Shown here one piece after another: positions 1 through 11,797 of a DNA stretch of 64,000 bases (its first letter is position 1; each line of letters begins with the position of its first letter). The translations under genes were made by a program, and so were the position numbers. The stretch covers positions 3,262,187 to 3,326,186 of the forward strand of contig JADCRB010000026.1 in NCBI GenBank assembly GCA_021464245.1, in the 5' to 3' direction. The notes below the pieces were generated by a model. It was not told where the DNA came from. It made no database searches and was given only the letters and a program-made list of their open reading frames with translations. The DNA comes from Carallia brachiata. Lineage: Eukaryota; Streptophyta; Magnoliopsida; Malpighiales; Rhizophoraceae.

Positions 1-734
1 CAATTTATCTTTGTCTCAATCGAACCTTCGTTCAATATATCCACCATCAATGAAATTTTCGCAGGTTGCATCAAATTGCAGTTGGATTCTGAATCAAGCG
101 TCAAATTCACAAGGATTCCAATAGCCTCAGAACCAACAGCGTGCGTCGTGAACGGACCTAGTAGAGATGAAATTACTGCAACCCCACCTTCATCAATGAC
201 TGCCTTTCTAGCAGTGGCATGAGCTGCCACGACATGCCGCAACTCCTTCAGTGCCTCAACTCTAGGTTGGCCCTTCACTTTCTTCAGAGTCCCAATGAGT
301 TCAATTGCCCTTCCTTGGACATCTTCTGCTCTCTTCTTCATGAGCAAATACTTTTGGGAGAACCATGAGTAAATCAAATGGTAAAGAGTCCTGTTAGGCG
401 TAACAGAGTCATCCCAAAGCTCTTGCATTGTGGTGGGGCAAGTATAGTGGCCCAAATTGAACCATTTGAGGATATTGGACCGCTCATAAGTCTGCCCTGT
501 GCAAAGGGTCACAGGGTCTTCCATTGGTTCCAGTGAGATTGGACAGATAAAGACCGAAGGAATTTCTGATAACTCAAGCTCCTCAATCATCTTCTTCAGA
601 TCCAATTTTTCACCTAGGCCAGCACCGATAACAGTGCCACCAAGACCACCCAAAACCCCATCTTTTACAGCAGTTTCCAGATCCAGAACCTTCCCAGCAT
701 CTCCATCCTTCTTGGAGAGATAAAACATAGGCAT
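1..734 (-). CDS. PUB31: U-box E3 ubiquitin ligase, PUB30/PUB31 type (3' end outside window)
   Basis: The minus strand is open from an ATG at 734 to the window edge, giving 244 codons without a stop. Residues about 57-131 form a U-box, with the motifs IPSVFICPISLEPM, DPVTLCTGQTYER and GHYTCPTTM, which recruits an E2 enzyme for ubiquitin transfer. The part that follows (from about residue 135) is helical and begins an ARM-repeat-like region (EALKELRHVVAAHATARKAV). The N-terminus, MPMFYLSKKDGD followed by LDLKKMIEELE, is the signature I recall for Arabidopsis PUB30 and PUB31, which are about 440-450 residues long, so roughly half of the protein is missing here. The start was chosen because two in-frame Met codons (734 and 728) open the conserved N-terminus. 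The PUB30/31 clade is well supported; which of the two paralogues it is remains open. Confidence 0.9.
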   Translation of the reverse strand, partial: MPMFYLSKKDGDAGKVLDLETAVKDGVLGGLGGTVIGAGLGEKLDLKKMIEELELSEIPSVFICPISLEPMEDPVTLCTGQTYERSNILKWFNLGHYTCPTTMQELWDDSVTPNRTLYHLIYSWFSQKYLLMKKRAEDVQGRAIELIGTLKKVKGQPRVEALKELRHVVAAHATARKAVIDEGGVAVISSLLGPFTTHAVGSEAIGILVNLTLDSESNCNLMQPAKISLMVDILNEGSIETKIN

Positions 735-1500
735 CCTTAGAACCCCTACAAAATGAATCAAAACCCAGCAACAAGACAGACCCAACCAACCCCCCCCAGA
801 GTCACTACAAAGACAGGCAGCCCTCAAGGCACATTACATCTAGGTAGCACTAAGAGATGGGAAAATGGATAAAAACAAAGAGAAAGAGCACATTGACAAT
901 CACAAGCAACAAAAAATTCTCTCTTTATTGCACAAACACTCTCATACACAATCACACACCCCCCAGTTACTTTCACTTTGCTTTATCTGATCCCTTTCCA
1001 TAGTCAAAAAAGACTCATTGCTATCATAATAACACACATCATAAACACATAATCAAACTTCTCTCACTTCTTGTTGAAGCTTCAGAAGGGTCAAATCATC
1101 ATCAGCCACCCGACAGCAGAAAAGCAGTCAAGACACTCTCGCACACACAGTACAACAACAACATTAGCAATAATTCAAAAGTAACCACAGCAATGCTAAG
1201 ACCAAGTGAATCAGAAGACTCTTGGAAATCTAACAAAGTGGATAAAAAGGCTTGTGAGAGGAAATGAAACTGACCCAGATCATAAAAACATGAAGAAATC
1301 ATGAGAAAGTACCAAAGAGACCATAATGCACTATAATCCTGAAATGGAAAGGAGAGAGAGAGCAGAGAAAAAAGCCCTGTCCCTCCATGGGCTTTTCCTC
1401 ACTGCTGCTCTTCTTTTTGGGGCAGTTGTTTAACGCTCAGATCTTCATGGAAAATAATTATTAAAGAAGAAAAGGAAACAAAAATAAAAAGATCGTAGCG
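735..1500 (-). promoter_or_regulatory. 5' leader and promoter region of the U-box gene
   Basis: No coding potential is seen. The segment is less AT-rich than the spacer beyond it. On the minus strand it carries a pyrimidine patch (GA repeats at about 1350-1360 on the plus strand), as is common around plant transcription starts. A long 5' UTR is likely, but no clear TATA box could be placed. Beyond about 1500 the sequence becomes AT-rich spacer. Confidence 0.35.
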
Positions 1501-4282
1501 ATTTAATAATGTCGCTATTCTTTTTTTTTTTTTTTTGAAACCTAATTGATAAAGTCGCTATACTTAATTGAGTAATACCTTCGGACAAAATAGCACTATT
1601 CTTGTTTTGTTTAGAACGTATTTATTTATAGTAAAATATTTTATAAGAAAGTTTTATTTTCAGTTTCTAATATACGTTTTTTCTAAAATATTTTATAATA
1701 AAAAATTTTAAGTAAATTTAGGAAAAATTTTAAAAATTTCAAAAAAAATGACTAATATTTATTTTGAGCTGAAATTATTTTTTTAAATAAAAAATGTACT
1801 TTAAATAAATGATAAAAAAATATTATTTTTATTATAAATATTTTTTATATAAATTTTTTATAAAAATAAATTATTTTCTAATAAATAAGCGGACCGTTAT
1901 TATCATAAGCTTGCAATGCATTTAGCCTTTTGTCCGAAAGAACTAAGATTTTGGCAGCGCACCTACACTTCCCAGTTGAACTCAATATCATGGAAGTGTA
2001 CAGCTAAACACTAAAACTGCCTTTACTTACTATTATCTACAACAACAACAACAACAGCAACCTGTAACTTTACGAAGGCACAGTCGAATCTCTTACAACA
2101 ACAACAGCAGCAACAGCAACTTTTCTAAATTTGATTGTGTTGCGCTATAATTTCAAAAGTTAATGCAAAAAAAAAAAAGAAAAAGCTAAACAGTGGACAA
2201 TTTGCAAATCTTGTAATAACTATCTGAACTATTTACTCAAATTCAAATTTCAAAATAGAGTCTGATAGTTATTTCTATTGGAATTTGAATTATTGGAATT
2301 TCGCCCTTCTTTAAACAAAATGGCATCAATAAGACATTTGCGCGATATTTTTTTTTTTTATGTTTAAAAAAAGAAAAGTCACCCATAAAAAAAAAAAAAA
2401 ACAAAAGTCACGGTTACCCATGAAATAAACAAATGCCAAAAGAGGGACAAACTCGTCTTTTAATACAGACAGGGGCACCCGCACGAAGCCAGCGAAGTCA
2501 GTCCAACTGCACTAAAATGTCCACCAAAGCCCCCCCGAGGACTTGGAAACTTGACCTAAATCGAATATTTCAGGCCCACGTTAAAAAAATTAACCAAAAA
2601 AAATAAATAAATTATATATACACTGGTCATCACCCTAATTGAAAAAAAAACCAATCATCACCCTTTAAAATTTTAAAAAGAAAAAATAGCCATTACTATC
2701 ATTTCTTAAAAAAAAAAATTACAATTTCAAAGGGACGAGCAGGCAGCAGCCGCTATCGACAATTATGGTGGGAGCCCATCATTGGCGAGTGCTCCTTCTT
2801 TATGTATTTTTTGGGGGCGAGGGTAAAGTGCCAGCTGAGAAGTTTGACCAGCGCGCGAGCTTTGACTTTGACTGTACTCATTGGTTACGTAAATATACTA
2901 TATATGTAGTATTGAAGTCTTTTTTTTTTTTTTCTTGCTTTTGACCGGCTTTACCTTTGAGTACAAAGTAGCACTTTAAAGAGTTGATTTAAGGGTAACC
3001 AAAAAAAAAAATTAATTTAATTATATTTAATAATTTATTTAATTTTTAATTTATTTATTCAAAATTTACATCATTTTCATAACATTTTAATTCTATTTAA
3101 AGAATCTCATTAAAATTTTAATTAAAACACAGAATCTTACAATCCTACAATCATAAATGAAACTATTGATCTAAATCACAGTAAAATATTTTTGAAATAA
3201 AATCTTAGTAAAGTTTCGATTTAGGTCATAAGATTAGTAGAATCCCGATTAAAACTTACAATTCTCATTAGAATCCCAATCTAAACTTACAATTCTCATT
3301 CTTTTATAATAAATTTTTGAGTTGAAACTCATCTTTATTTATAATATAAAAAAACTATAGAGATATGCCTTTGTTTAAAATTGACTATTAAATACAAGAA
3401 AACAAGTAATTAAATGAAAAGGGATCTTTAATTTGTAAAAATTATTCCCCAATGACTAAAAAAAAGGAAAGGCTATTTTTCCCTTGTGAGAACTATTATA
3501 ATTCTTCTCTTTATTATTATGTCAATAAATATTTAATTATGAGTTATATATATATATATATATTAGTATTAATTAATTTTTATTTTTTATTATTTTTATT
3601 GTAATCTTACTATCATACAATCTAATTTTTATTATCTGATCCGTAACATGTCAAACCGATTTTAAATAAGATTTCAATTTTTACAACCTTCATCTCATCC
3701 AATATTTTACTTATTTTTTTGGGTTAATATCTAAAAAAATCATAACCTTTGTGTAAATTAATAAATATAACATCATGTTAAAAAATTTACAATTTAGTGT
3801 CTATAAGAATTTTTTCTAATAAATATACCATTATAACCAGTTTAATGGGTGAAATACATCAAAAATAGTGATTTAGCACGATAATATGAATTAGATGCTA
3901 ACATGTAATATAAAAATATAACCACTAAAATTCACATCAAATGCAAAAAATAATTATGAAACTCAACGACGTTGTAAATTTGTTAAAAAATATTCCTATA
4001 AAGCCTAAATAGTGAATGTTTAAAAATGATGTTGTATTTATTGATTTACCCAAAAATCACAATTTTTTTTAGATACTAACTCTATTTTTTTCTAGTTTGG
4101 TTTCCTATGCAGCTCAGCAGCCCCATCAACACCACTCATGCAATGCCACGTGCCCCCCGGGGAAACGGGGTCTCTCTTGCAACCCTCCTGTTTTTTCCCA
4201 TTTCTTTAAGGACTGTTTATTCAATACTGTCTTTGTGGTCTCTTGGACCATTTGAATATGATTAAATTTGTATTATATATAT
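1501..4282. other. AT-rich intergenic spacer
   Basis: No gene was found. The stretch holds homopolymer T/A runs (for example 1522-1537), a (TA)n run at 3546-3563 and a moderately GC-richer island at about 2460-2570 and 2740-2880 with no open frame. Nothing else could be supported. Confidence 0.6.
2037..2121. repeat. Imperfect CAA/CAG trinucleotide repeat
   Basis: Two blocks of CAA units with scattered CAG units occur at about 2037-2062 and 2094-2121, separated by a short unique segment. No reading frame through them is conserved, so this is a microsatellite and not a polyglutamine gene. Confidence 0.75.
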
Positions 4283-4420
4283 TTGAATTTAGATAAATTG
4301 TGTCTGTTATTTTTAAATTATAATTGATATTTTTGAAATGTAAAAATAATAAATATTGTAAAAATATTAATTTTTATTTTAAAAATAACAGTCACAGTTT
4401 TATTCGAAATAAAAATCGAC
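4283..4420. mobile_element. Hairpin MITE, copy A
   Basis: The segment folds on itself: CTGTTATTTTTAAA at 4304-4317 is mirrored by its reverse complement about 60 bases later. The whole 140-bp unit is closely related to the segment at 58871-59015, including the unpaired centre (TTTTTGAAATGTAAAAATAA). Two dispersed copies with terminal inverted repeats and no coding capacity indicate a miniature inverted-repeat element. No target-site duplication could be fixed. Confidence 0.6.
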
Positions 4421-7050
4421 ATATTAAATATCAGTTCATATACATTTTTTTTTATTAATAAGGCGGGGAAATTGGGTGAGTACATAATTGAGAAAGCGTT
4501 AACTATTTAACCAACTCAAGCAGACTGCCGAGTCTTTGCAGCTTGGAGACCGTTCGAATTTCTTCGCTTCTAAAAAAATTTCTACATAGGTGAGATTGAA
4601 CTTTGAAGTGTAATGCAAAACACTGTTTTTTCAGTGGTCAGTGGGGTCTTCAGACTCACAAAATCTCTTTTTTCTTAAAACATTTAACAACTAATTATCA
4701 ACTATTTTAATGTATAAAAAAAAATGAGTACGAATTGGCCTTCAGGCTTTTGGCAGCAACATTTTCAGTGCCCCAAAATTAAATTTTTCTTTGTTCTGAT
4801 CTGTAATTTGTTTAGTGCCGCACAGAATTAATTAGCTGACAATTATAAATATCTTCGATTTGGAAATAAATATTTTATGAGTATGCATAAGTAAATATGT
4901 GGTAGATACATAATAATTTGAACTATTAAATTATAAAAAATATATTAAATTTAAAAAAATAAAAAAATAAATAAAATATTAAATATTATTAAATTAATTA
5001 TATATTAATTATATATTTTATTAAACGTGTCTGTATAATTAAATTTATCTTATTACAAAGTTAAATGGTATATTTAGATACACTAACCTTCAAATACTTT
5101 TGCCTACTTTTGTTGCTATTAAATCACTTTAAAAAATTTGACCTTTTTACGTGGCAGCAATTAGTCAAATAAAGCAATTAGTTCAAAGGCTTTTTGAAAA
5201 TTTAAATTCACCAGTTTAACTTAGTAATTAAAAAAGGCGAAGTTTTCAGTCAAGCTAGAAGCTTAAATCTTCGGTCCAAATCCACCAAACATTACATACG
5301 AGAACATAAATTAAATTATGATATTGTGTTAAATAAAGTATTTAAAATTTTAAATCTATAAAAAAAACTCAAGTTAATAATTATGAAATTTAAGAGTGCT
5401 ATAAATCATATTATATCTTTATATTTTATTAATATAAAATTTTTTATTATTTAACAATTTTTGAGTGCTTATAGTGTGTGATTGTGCTAATTTCATTGAT
5501 ATTAATTGTGTGAGACTATTAATTACAAATAATTTTCTTTTGGGTACTATCATTACAAATAATTTTAATACACTAAATTTTTCGTTAACCAAATAAAAAA
5601 GATTTATAATAGGTATATCGGTCATCAGATCTATTAGTTGGGTCGGGTTGTTACTCGTTTATCCCCATTTAATCTCATCCATAAGAGGAGTTTATTACCT
5701 AAATATTGTTAAGACCGAGCGTAACTTATTTAAGTCAATTACAGTAATTGTCGAGTCTGAAATTAACGGCACGTATCATCTCACGATATAACTGAAGGGT
5801 TTTGGGAGTCAACGTTCCGCAGATGCTGCCATTAAAACTCAAATTTAAATCACAAGTAAAAAAATATATCAATTTATCACTAAACTATCATATCGACGGC
5901 ATAAATTAAATTTAGCGTGGGTTGATGATTGGTATACGATATTTTGTCGGTCACAATAATACTTAGTTTCAAATACTTTTGATCCGGTACGACGCCTCCT
6001 CAAATCTTTCATATCCATGGTTCAACTTGAAGAAACTCACGTATATCCAACTATACGTGAGGTTTATGAAAATGATCAGAGATAATTTTATTATATAATT
6101 TATAATTTAATAAGTATCGTAATAAAAAAAAAAGAAAAATTATGTGTGCATGATTTGAATATATATAGTATATTGGATTCTTTCTCATTTGAAAAATACG
6201 AAAATAAAGATAATACCGCATGGTCTTGCACAAAAAGTGTTGACGCGTTGGGCGATGAAATTGGGTTCTTATGTAGGGGGTGTCACAACTTCACGATACA
6301 ATACAAAGAAGAAAAGTTTGCAATGCAAATGGTTTTGGACCTGGTCCACTCCTCAAATTTTGAATTGGATGCAACTTAATTTTGGGCCCTGACTTCCGTG
6401 TTCTTACTTTGGAGAGCTAACAACCGAAGCTTACGAAGAAGATGCAAAAGCCCAAGAGGCTACAGCTTAGCTAATCTTGGCCAGCTCCAAAATTAGGCCT
6501 TGGAGTGGTATATATATCTCGCTGTTTTGGTGATTATTCTTTTTCTGAGAGCGTTTTAGTCATTATCCACAGACTCTACCTTGCTAATTTGAATTTCAAC
6601 GTCAAATTTCGCATTATTAAATCCTCATCTCCACTTTATTGTAAAGTCTCGCTTCTCCATTTTACCCAACAGCAAAATACTAACCGCTACATTATCTTAT
6701 ACATACTAGCATATGAAATTATAATATGTAGGTCATCATTCAAGTTGATAGTCTTATTCGTAATTCGGTATGTTTTTCTCTGCATTGGTCCGAATTTCGA
6801 GTCTCCTCACTATTGCTCGTCCTATAATAAATGAGGATTTATGAGAGAGCCTTCGAGATTAACAATGTTCAAGTGGTGAGTTTTTCTTATGATGGAAGTT
6901 GAATGAAAATGTCGATGAATGATTTATAGTTTTAACTTACAAATGTAATGACCAATATATCTGTAATACACTTTTTTTTTTCTTGACAAAAAAAAAAAAA
7001 AAAGTAGGTCAAGTAGTCAATTGCCGCCACATTCGTCCCTGGTTATAAAA
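4421..7050. other. AT-rich intergenic spacer
   Basis: No recognisable gene. Short open frames around 6146-6392 and 6505-6834 show no family signature and are broken in neighbouring frames. The segment at about 6220-6500 is somewhat GC-richer but unidentified. Confidence 0.55.
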
Positions 7051-7176
7051 ATGGGACACCTTTTGCCTGAGAACTTAGTACAAAGCTATGTAGTGGCATT
7101 TTTTTCAGGTCTTTTTGTTGGTATGGGGTTAATCAGCTTGAGCTTACTAGTTGGACAGCAGGGTAATTTCTGTTAG
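7051..7176 (+). CDS. Possible 41-residue small membrane protein or orphan terminal exon
   Basis: ATG at 7051 to TAG at 7176 encodes 41 residues: a short polar start (MGHLLPENLVQ), one hydrophobic helix (residues about 13-34, with VAFFSGLFVGMGLISLSLLV) and a polar tail. The composition looks like a real membrane segment and not random AT-rich frame. TTATAAAA lies directly upstream. A TTTTTTCAG splice-acceptor-like sequence lies inside it at about 7102-7110, so it could instead be the last exon of a lost gene. I do not recognise the family. Confidence 0.25.
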   Translation: MGHLLPENLVQSYVVAFFSGLFVGMGLISLSLLVGQQGNFC

Positions 7177-7708
7177 ACTAGTTGTTTTTGACCAATTGAA
7201 ATAAAGGTGAAATTTATCTTTTTTTTTTTTTTTGATTTTTTAGATACAAGATAATTCGGAATGTGAAGAAATCATAATAATATCGCTAATACTAAGTACA
7301 AGATTAAAAAGTCTTAATAAAGTGTCCAGCTAGTTCTACTAAAAATACAATACACAATTCTTTATCACGAGGAAATGTTGAGATAACGTATATGACATTT
7401 ATACACAATTTAAGTGTCCATTTTTTAGGATTTCATACATAAAAAAATTTATTACACTTAAAATAAAAAGATATTCTGCAATGACAATTGGTGTTTGTTT
7501 TCTCCTTCTAAGATTCTTCAGTTGACTTCTAATTTTCAGTTTTAAAATCGTGCGAGTCCGGCTATGTTTTCTGTATCGGTCCCCATTCTGCAGTTAAGCT
7601 CTTCTACGTCATACTTTGCTATCAGTGTGCTTTTTTAATTAGATTTTGCGATGGATTCTCTTTCAATTACAGTGAAATAACTTTTTTAAAAAGATATGTA
7701 AAATACTG

Positions 7709-8480
7709 CACACATCGTAAATCAAGAACAAAGGGAGTGTTTAGGTTAGTGTTTAGGGAGTATATTTCCATTTTATTTTAGAAAGTAAAGAGATGAGTGT
7801 TTAGTTACTTTTTTAAGTTGCTGTTTGATTTCATTTATTTTTTTTCTATAATATCTTAAAAGTAGTTGATTGAAAAATAATTTAAGATCACTTTTTACTA
7901 CTTTTTAGGCTTTTTTTAATTTTTAATGTTAATAATAATTTATATAGATTACAATACTCTCAAAGAATATTTATATAAATTCATTATTTTTTACTTACCA
8001 CTTAAATATAATTTGTTAATTATTACTCAACTTCATCAATATCTGTATCAAAGCAATACTTTTATTTTTTAACAATTCTTAAATATTTTTTTCACTTCAA
8101 ATTCTCATTAATATTGGTACTTGAAAAAATATTTTAGACATTATATTTTTTATTATTTAATAAACATTAATATTTTTTCAAAAAAAATAAAAATTAAGTA
8201 AAAAAATTTTCAATATTATCTAAAGAATATTTATTCTAAAAATAAAAATTATAAAATATAAATATAATTTTGTTAATATAATATATTAATATAAATTAAA
8301 TGTCTAAATCATTCATTTAATTATTCGATAGTAATAGCAATTATAAAATTAATCAAATACTTTATTAATTTTTTTCAATAATAATTAATAATTAATAATT
8401 AGTAACATTAATTAATAACAGTAATTAATAATAATAATATCGAATAAATAAAATAAATCGAGCCAAAGTTCGGCGCATAT
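7709..8480. repeat. Duplicated upstream-region motif split by an AT-rich insertion
   Basis: The motif AAATCAAGAACAAAG at 7719-7733 recurs in altered form (AAATCGAGCCAAAG) at about 8454-8467. From there it continues into the conserved upstream block shared with 14744-14790 (TCGGC, CATATATTACA, GTTGAG). The roughly 720 bases between are AT-rich with no open frame. This looks like an insertion into the upstream region of the small gene at 9514, flanked by copies of its target, but the inserted sequence has no recognisable ends. Confidence 0.35.
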
Positions 8481-10010
8481 ATTACAGACCCTTTGCGTTG
8501 AGGCCGGCACCTCACAAATAAGAGCACTTTTTAAGTCAACGTAAAATAAACGTTCTTCTTCTTCTTTCTTTTCTTCCTCTTTTTTTTTGCCATGCAAAGT
8601 GAAACGAATCTGATGACGTCAAAAAAGGGTAAACTTGACGACCAATTGGATTTGCATCATAAATTGTTATTGAGTGAAGTTCAAGAACGAATCACATATT
8701 AATCCCATCTAATTTGTAAAAATTCACAATTAAGTATCAGCACACCTTAGTTTGAATAGAAGACCATTCCATTAAAAAAAAGTATGATATGATATTAAAA
8801 AAAACTGTTAAAAATAAAACTAAAATTGTTGGGCGAAACAGAAACATTTGTAAAAAAAAAAAAAAAGCAAAGGACAGATGATTCTCAATTATATAAAAGA
8901 AATGAACATCCGTAAATGACAAATCGAATATCCCGAAACATTAAGTGTTTGAATATGTATAAGGCTATAAGCACATGCTTCTGTACATATATGCATGGTG
9001 CTCCAAGACAAGAGGCTGAATTTTTGGGTAAGAAAATTTGTATATTCATCGCGCTCCAATTGGTATGCAAGGAACCTTAAACTGTTGCTTTTGTCTTGAG
9101 TTTGAAGCACGGACTGGCCACCGGACACGTTCTAGATGAGTATGATGGACCTCACACACAAAAAGGTGCTTTAAAAAAAAAAAAAAAAAAAGATGTATGA
9201 ACTATATTGATTTGTACAAAAAAAAAAAAAAAAAAAAGAAATCTCCAACAAATTTCACATAATCTGCAATACAAGGTTGCTGTAAATTATACAATAGTTA
9301 TTTCATATTTACACCATGTTATTGCAGATTTTATGTATATATATGTGGATATTCTATACCTAACAACAGCCACAATAACGTAAATGCAAGCATACATTCT
9401 CCATCTGTTGCCTACGCAACTCCTCCATAAATTTCTCTTGAAACCTGTTCATCCAATGGGTGGGTGGGATGTTAAAACTGACAAAAGATTGTAGAATTTC
9501 CTGAACCAGGATCATGACAGCCGAGAAACCCATCAAACAAAGCAAATTGTGGAGATACTGGAAGGCGGTAATTCGGACCCTGATCAAGGTCAAGGACTTC
9601 CGCGTCAATGGCATGGCTGAATGTTCCAGGCAGAGTGGCTATCGCGCGGTAATGGGTTGTCGAATGGGGCAAGCCATGCCGAGAGGTTTCAGTGTCAGCT
9701 CAACAACATCGATCAACAACTATTATGATGATCACAAGAAGCTTGTAAGGGCTGCTTCCAAAAGAAGCTTGAACGGCATTCCACGGAAGCCTCAAAGGTC
9801 TCCAATTGCTGGGGTAACCAGAAAAATGCCTAGGAGTCTTAGTGATGTGACTATTCGAATGGGAAGGATTGAAGAAGAAAAGTCTTGTGATTGTGGAGAT
9901 GACGTCAAGGTCAATACTGAGGCATTTCCGAGAAGCTGTAATTTAGCTGTCCCTGGGAAGACTACTCGTGTGCTTTAACAGGTGGCCCGTCTAAAATTTG
10001 ACCATTATAT
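8440..10010 (+). repeat. Tandem duplication unit 1 (small gene plus upstream region)
   Basis: This block aligns discontinuously with 14730-16000. Shared parts are an upstream block (8454-8620 with 14744-14905), the 5' leader (9460-9513 with 15483-15544, ending GCTGAACCAGGA or close to it), the whole small coding frame, and the first bases of the 3' UTR (TTTAACAGG then GGCCC). The spacing between shared blocks differs, so later insertions and deletions occurred. Confidence 0.65.
9514..9978 (+). CDS. Small plant protein of unknown function, copy 1
   Basis: This is an intronless 154-residue frame from ATG 9514 to TAA. It is paralogous to the 144-residue protein at 15545. Conserved blocks are the basic N-terminus (KPxKQSK), TLIxVKDFxVNGMAxCS near residues 23-38, GYRxVMGCxMGQ at about 42-53, a serine/asparagine-rich stretch, KRxLNxxPRKxQRS at about 88-101, and an acidic patch IxEExSCDxGxDVKV. 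There is no signal peptide or membrane helix. The protein is basic and serine-rich, so it may be nuclear or cytosolic, but no function can be inferred. Conservation of protein, leader and stop context in both copies argues that it is real. Copy 1 differs by a longer tail and an extra PRGFS segment. Confidence 0.75.
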   Translation: MTAEKPIKQSKLWRYWKAVIRTLIKVKDFRVNGMAECSRQSGYRAVMGCRMGQAMPRGFSVSSTTSINNYYDDHKKLVRAASKRSLNGIPRKPQRSPIAGVTRKMPRSLSDVTIRMGRIEEEKSCDCGDDVKVNTEAFPRSCNLAVPGKTTRVL

Positions 10011-10193
10011 TGGAACAATGCGATTTCTTTTTCTTGTCCCGTGAACTTGTTCACTCAGCTCAGAGATAATCCTCAGATTTTATGAAGCCAGTGTGGAGTA
10101 GCTGCTATTTTCAGTTGATAATGACTCGGCTTCCTCTGTTCTTAATAATCTTCACCTGGGTTGCAAGGTGTTAGAATTCGGATATGCTTTGAT

Positions 10194-10603
10194 TAGGGGC
10201 GGATCTATAAATTAGTTTGAGTGGAGGCAAAATTTATATGCTTAAAAATTATATGTATGTGTGTGCGTGTCTATATTTATATGCATGCTGTAATTTCATT
10301 TTTTGCTAAAGAGTAACATAATTCCTCTAATTCATATGCTTAAACCTTTCATTAAAATAAAAATATTCCCTTTTTTTGCTAATTAAACTTTTCTTACCTT
10401 TACAATTAGTATCATACTTTGTCTGAAATAGGGAATCTATTCGTTGATTAAGGAAATTTTGCCAATCTCTAAAGGTTTGTTGGGGCAACAAAAGATTTTC
10501 AATGGGGACATAACTGAAATTTTAAATACTTGACATATAAAACTTTGATTTCAGTGGACTGGAGGCAGTTGCTCCCACAAGTCATCACATGCATCCGCTG
10601 CTA
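10194..10603. mobile_element. Non-autonomous DNA transposon (about 410 bp)
   Basis: The left end, TAGGGGCGGATCTATAAATT and the following GTGGAGGCAA, is mirrored by the right end, whose reverse complement reads TAGCAGCGGATGCATG and then GGGAGCAACT. The left end resembles a widespread plant repeat beginning GGGGCGGAT. The inside is AT-rich and non-coding. An open frame at 10530-10874 runs across the right end and is therefore considered accidental. No clear target-site duplication was found. Confidence 0.4.
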
Positions 10604-11314
10604 CTTTGATAACATGTTAGAATTTTTGAATGCAGGAAGCTCATTATTTTCAATATTATTATCAATTATAGTATATGTAGCCATATTTCTATCTAAAAGT
10701 CTTAAAGATTATTCTAATCAATTACAAAATCATAGAGATCCTACCGAGAGTTATGATTACCACAAAGGTCCCAAAGATCAAGATCCTAATGATCAAAATC
10801 ATCGAGGCTACCTAGTGAGTTTGAATGAACTGCATCATTATTTTTGTAGTGAGGTGGTCCTTGTTTCTATTTGAGATTGTTTGTCTTTTGGGAACTTTAG
10901 GCAATGGGTAGAGATGAGACGACCTTTTGAAACTTTAAGACAATCATTTGGGAATATTTTGGGACTTTGAGGTGATGGCAAAATGGATCGTGTCTATTTT
11001 CTTTGACATCCTTACAAATTACAGGATCCATTTGCTGCTAAAAAAAAAAGAAATTGATTGGATATGGGGTCTGATTTGGCTTTCTGTTGTTGATGGTTTT
11101 CCATTTGCAAGTATGTTCTGTTGGTGAGGAACAGAAAACATAACATATGGCAATCAAGCTAGCAAGTTTGGGAACAGGAAATTCACAAGAACTTGAACCA
11201 GGGTTTTAAGATATTGAGTCTACAAGCATAATGCATCGGTTAGCAGATAGCTGACGAAGTTGCTTTTTGGCATTAAGGCGCGAAAATGGTGCTGCGATCT
11301 GTTTTCTTTTCTTA

Positions 11315-11797
11315 CACTGTGTTTGGATAAAATTCTTGAGGGAGAGGAAAGTGAGGGAAAAGAAAGTGGAGGAGAGGATCATTAGAGGAAGCGAATATTT
11401 TCTATCCTCTCTTGTGTTTGGGAAGAGGTGATGGGAGAGAGGAAAATTATAAATTCTTTTGTTTGGGAAATAGTGGAAAGTGGGGGAGAAGAATATAAAA
11501 TATGTTGAAATAACAATTTTATTCTTCATAATAAATTCTATTAAGATATTTTGTTTAGGTAAAATTGTAATTTTTAAATTATGTAAGGGTAATTAAGTCA
11601 TTTAATAAATTGAGTATGAGAACTAACAACTTTCCTCCCATTTTTGGGAGGATTGGTTTTGGTGGGGTAGGGAGGATTAGAGGAATTAGAAACTTTCCTC
11701 TTCCTCACTTTTCAAACATTTTCCAAACACAACAATTTACTTTAATTCTCTCACTTTCCTCTCCCTCCCCCCACTTTCCCTCCTCCCAAACACAGTA
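11315..11797. mobile_element. MITE with long inverted repeats, PIF/Harbinger-like
   Basis: This 483-bp element starts CACTGTGTTTGG and ends CCAAACACAGTA. The inverted repeats extend for more than 60 bp as a purine-rich left arm (GAGAGGAAAGTGAGGG) and a pyrimidine-rich right arm. It is flanked by TTA on both sides (11312-11314 and 11798-11800), the 3-bp target duplication expected for PIF/Harbinger elements. The inside is AT-rich and non-coding. Related partial copies are at 30347, 43344 and 54440. Confidence 0.75.

Noticed and set aside
10530..10874. 114-residue open frame
   Set aside because: It crosses the right end of a transposon-like repeat and has no recognisable domain.
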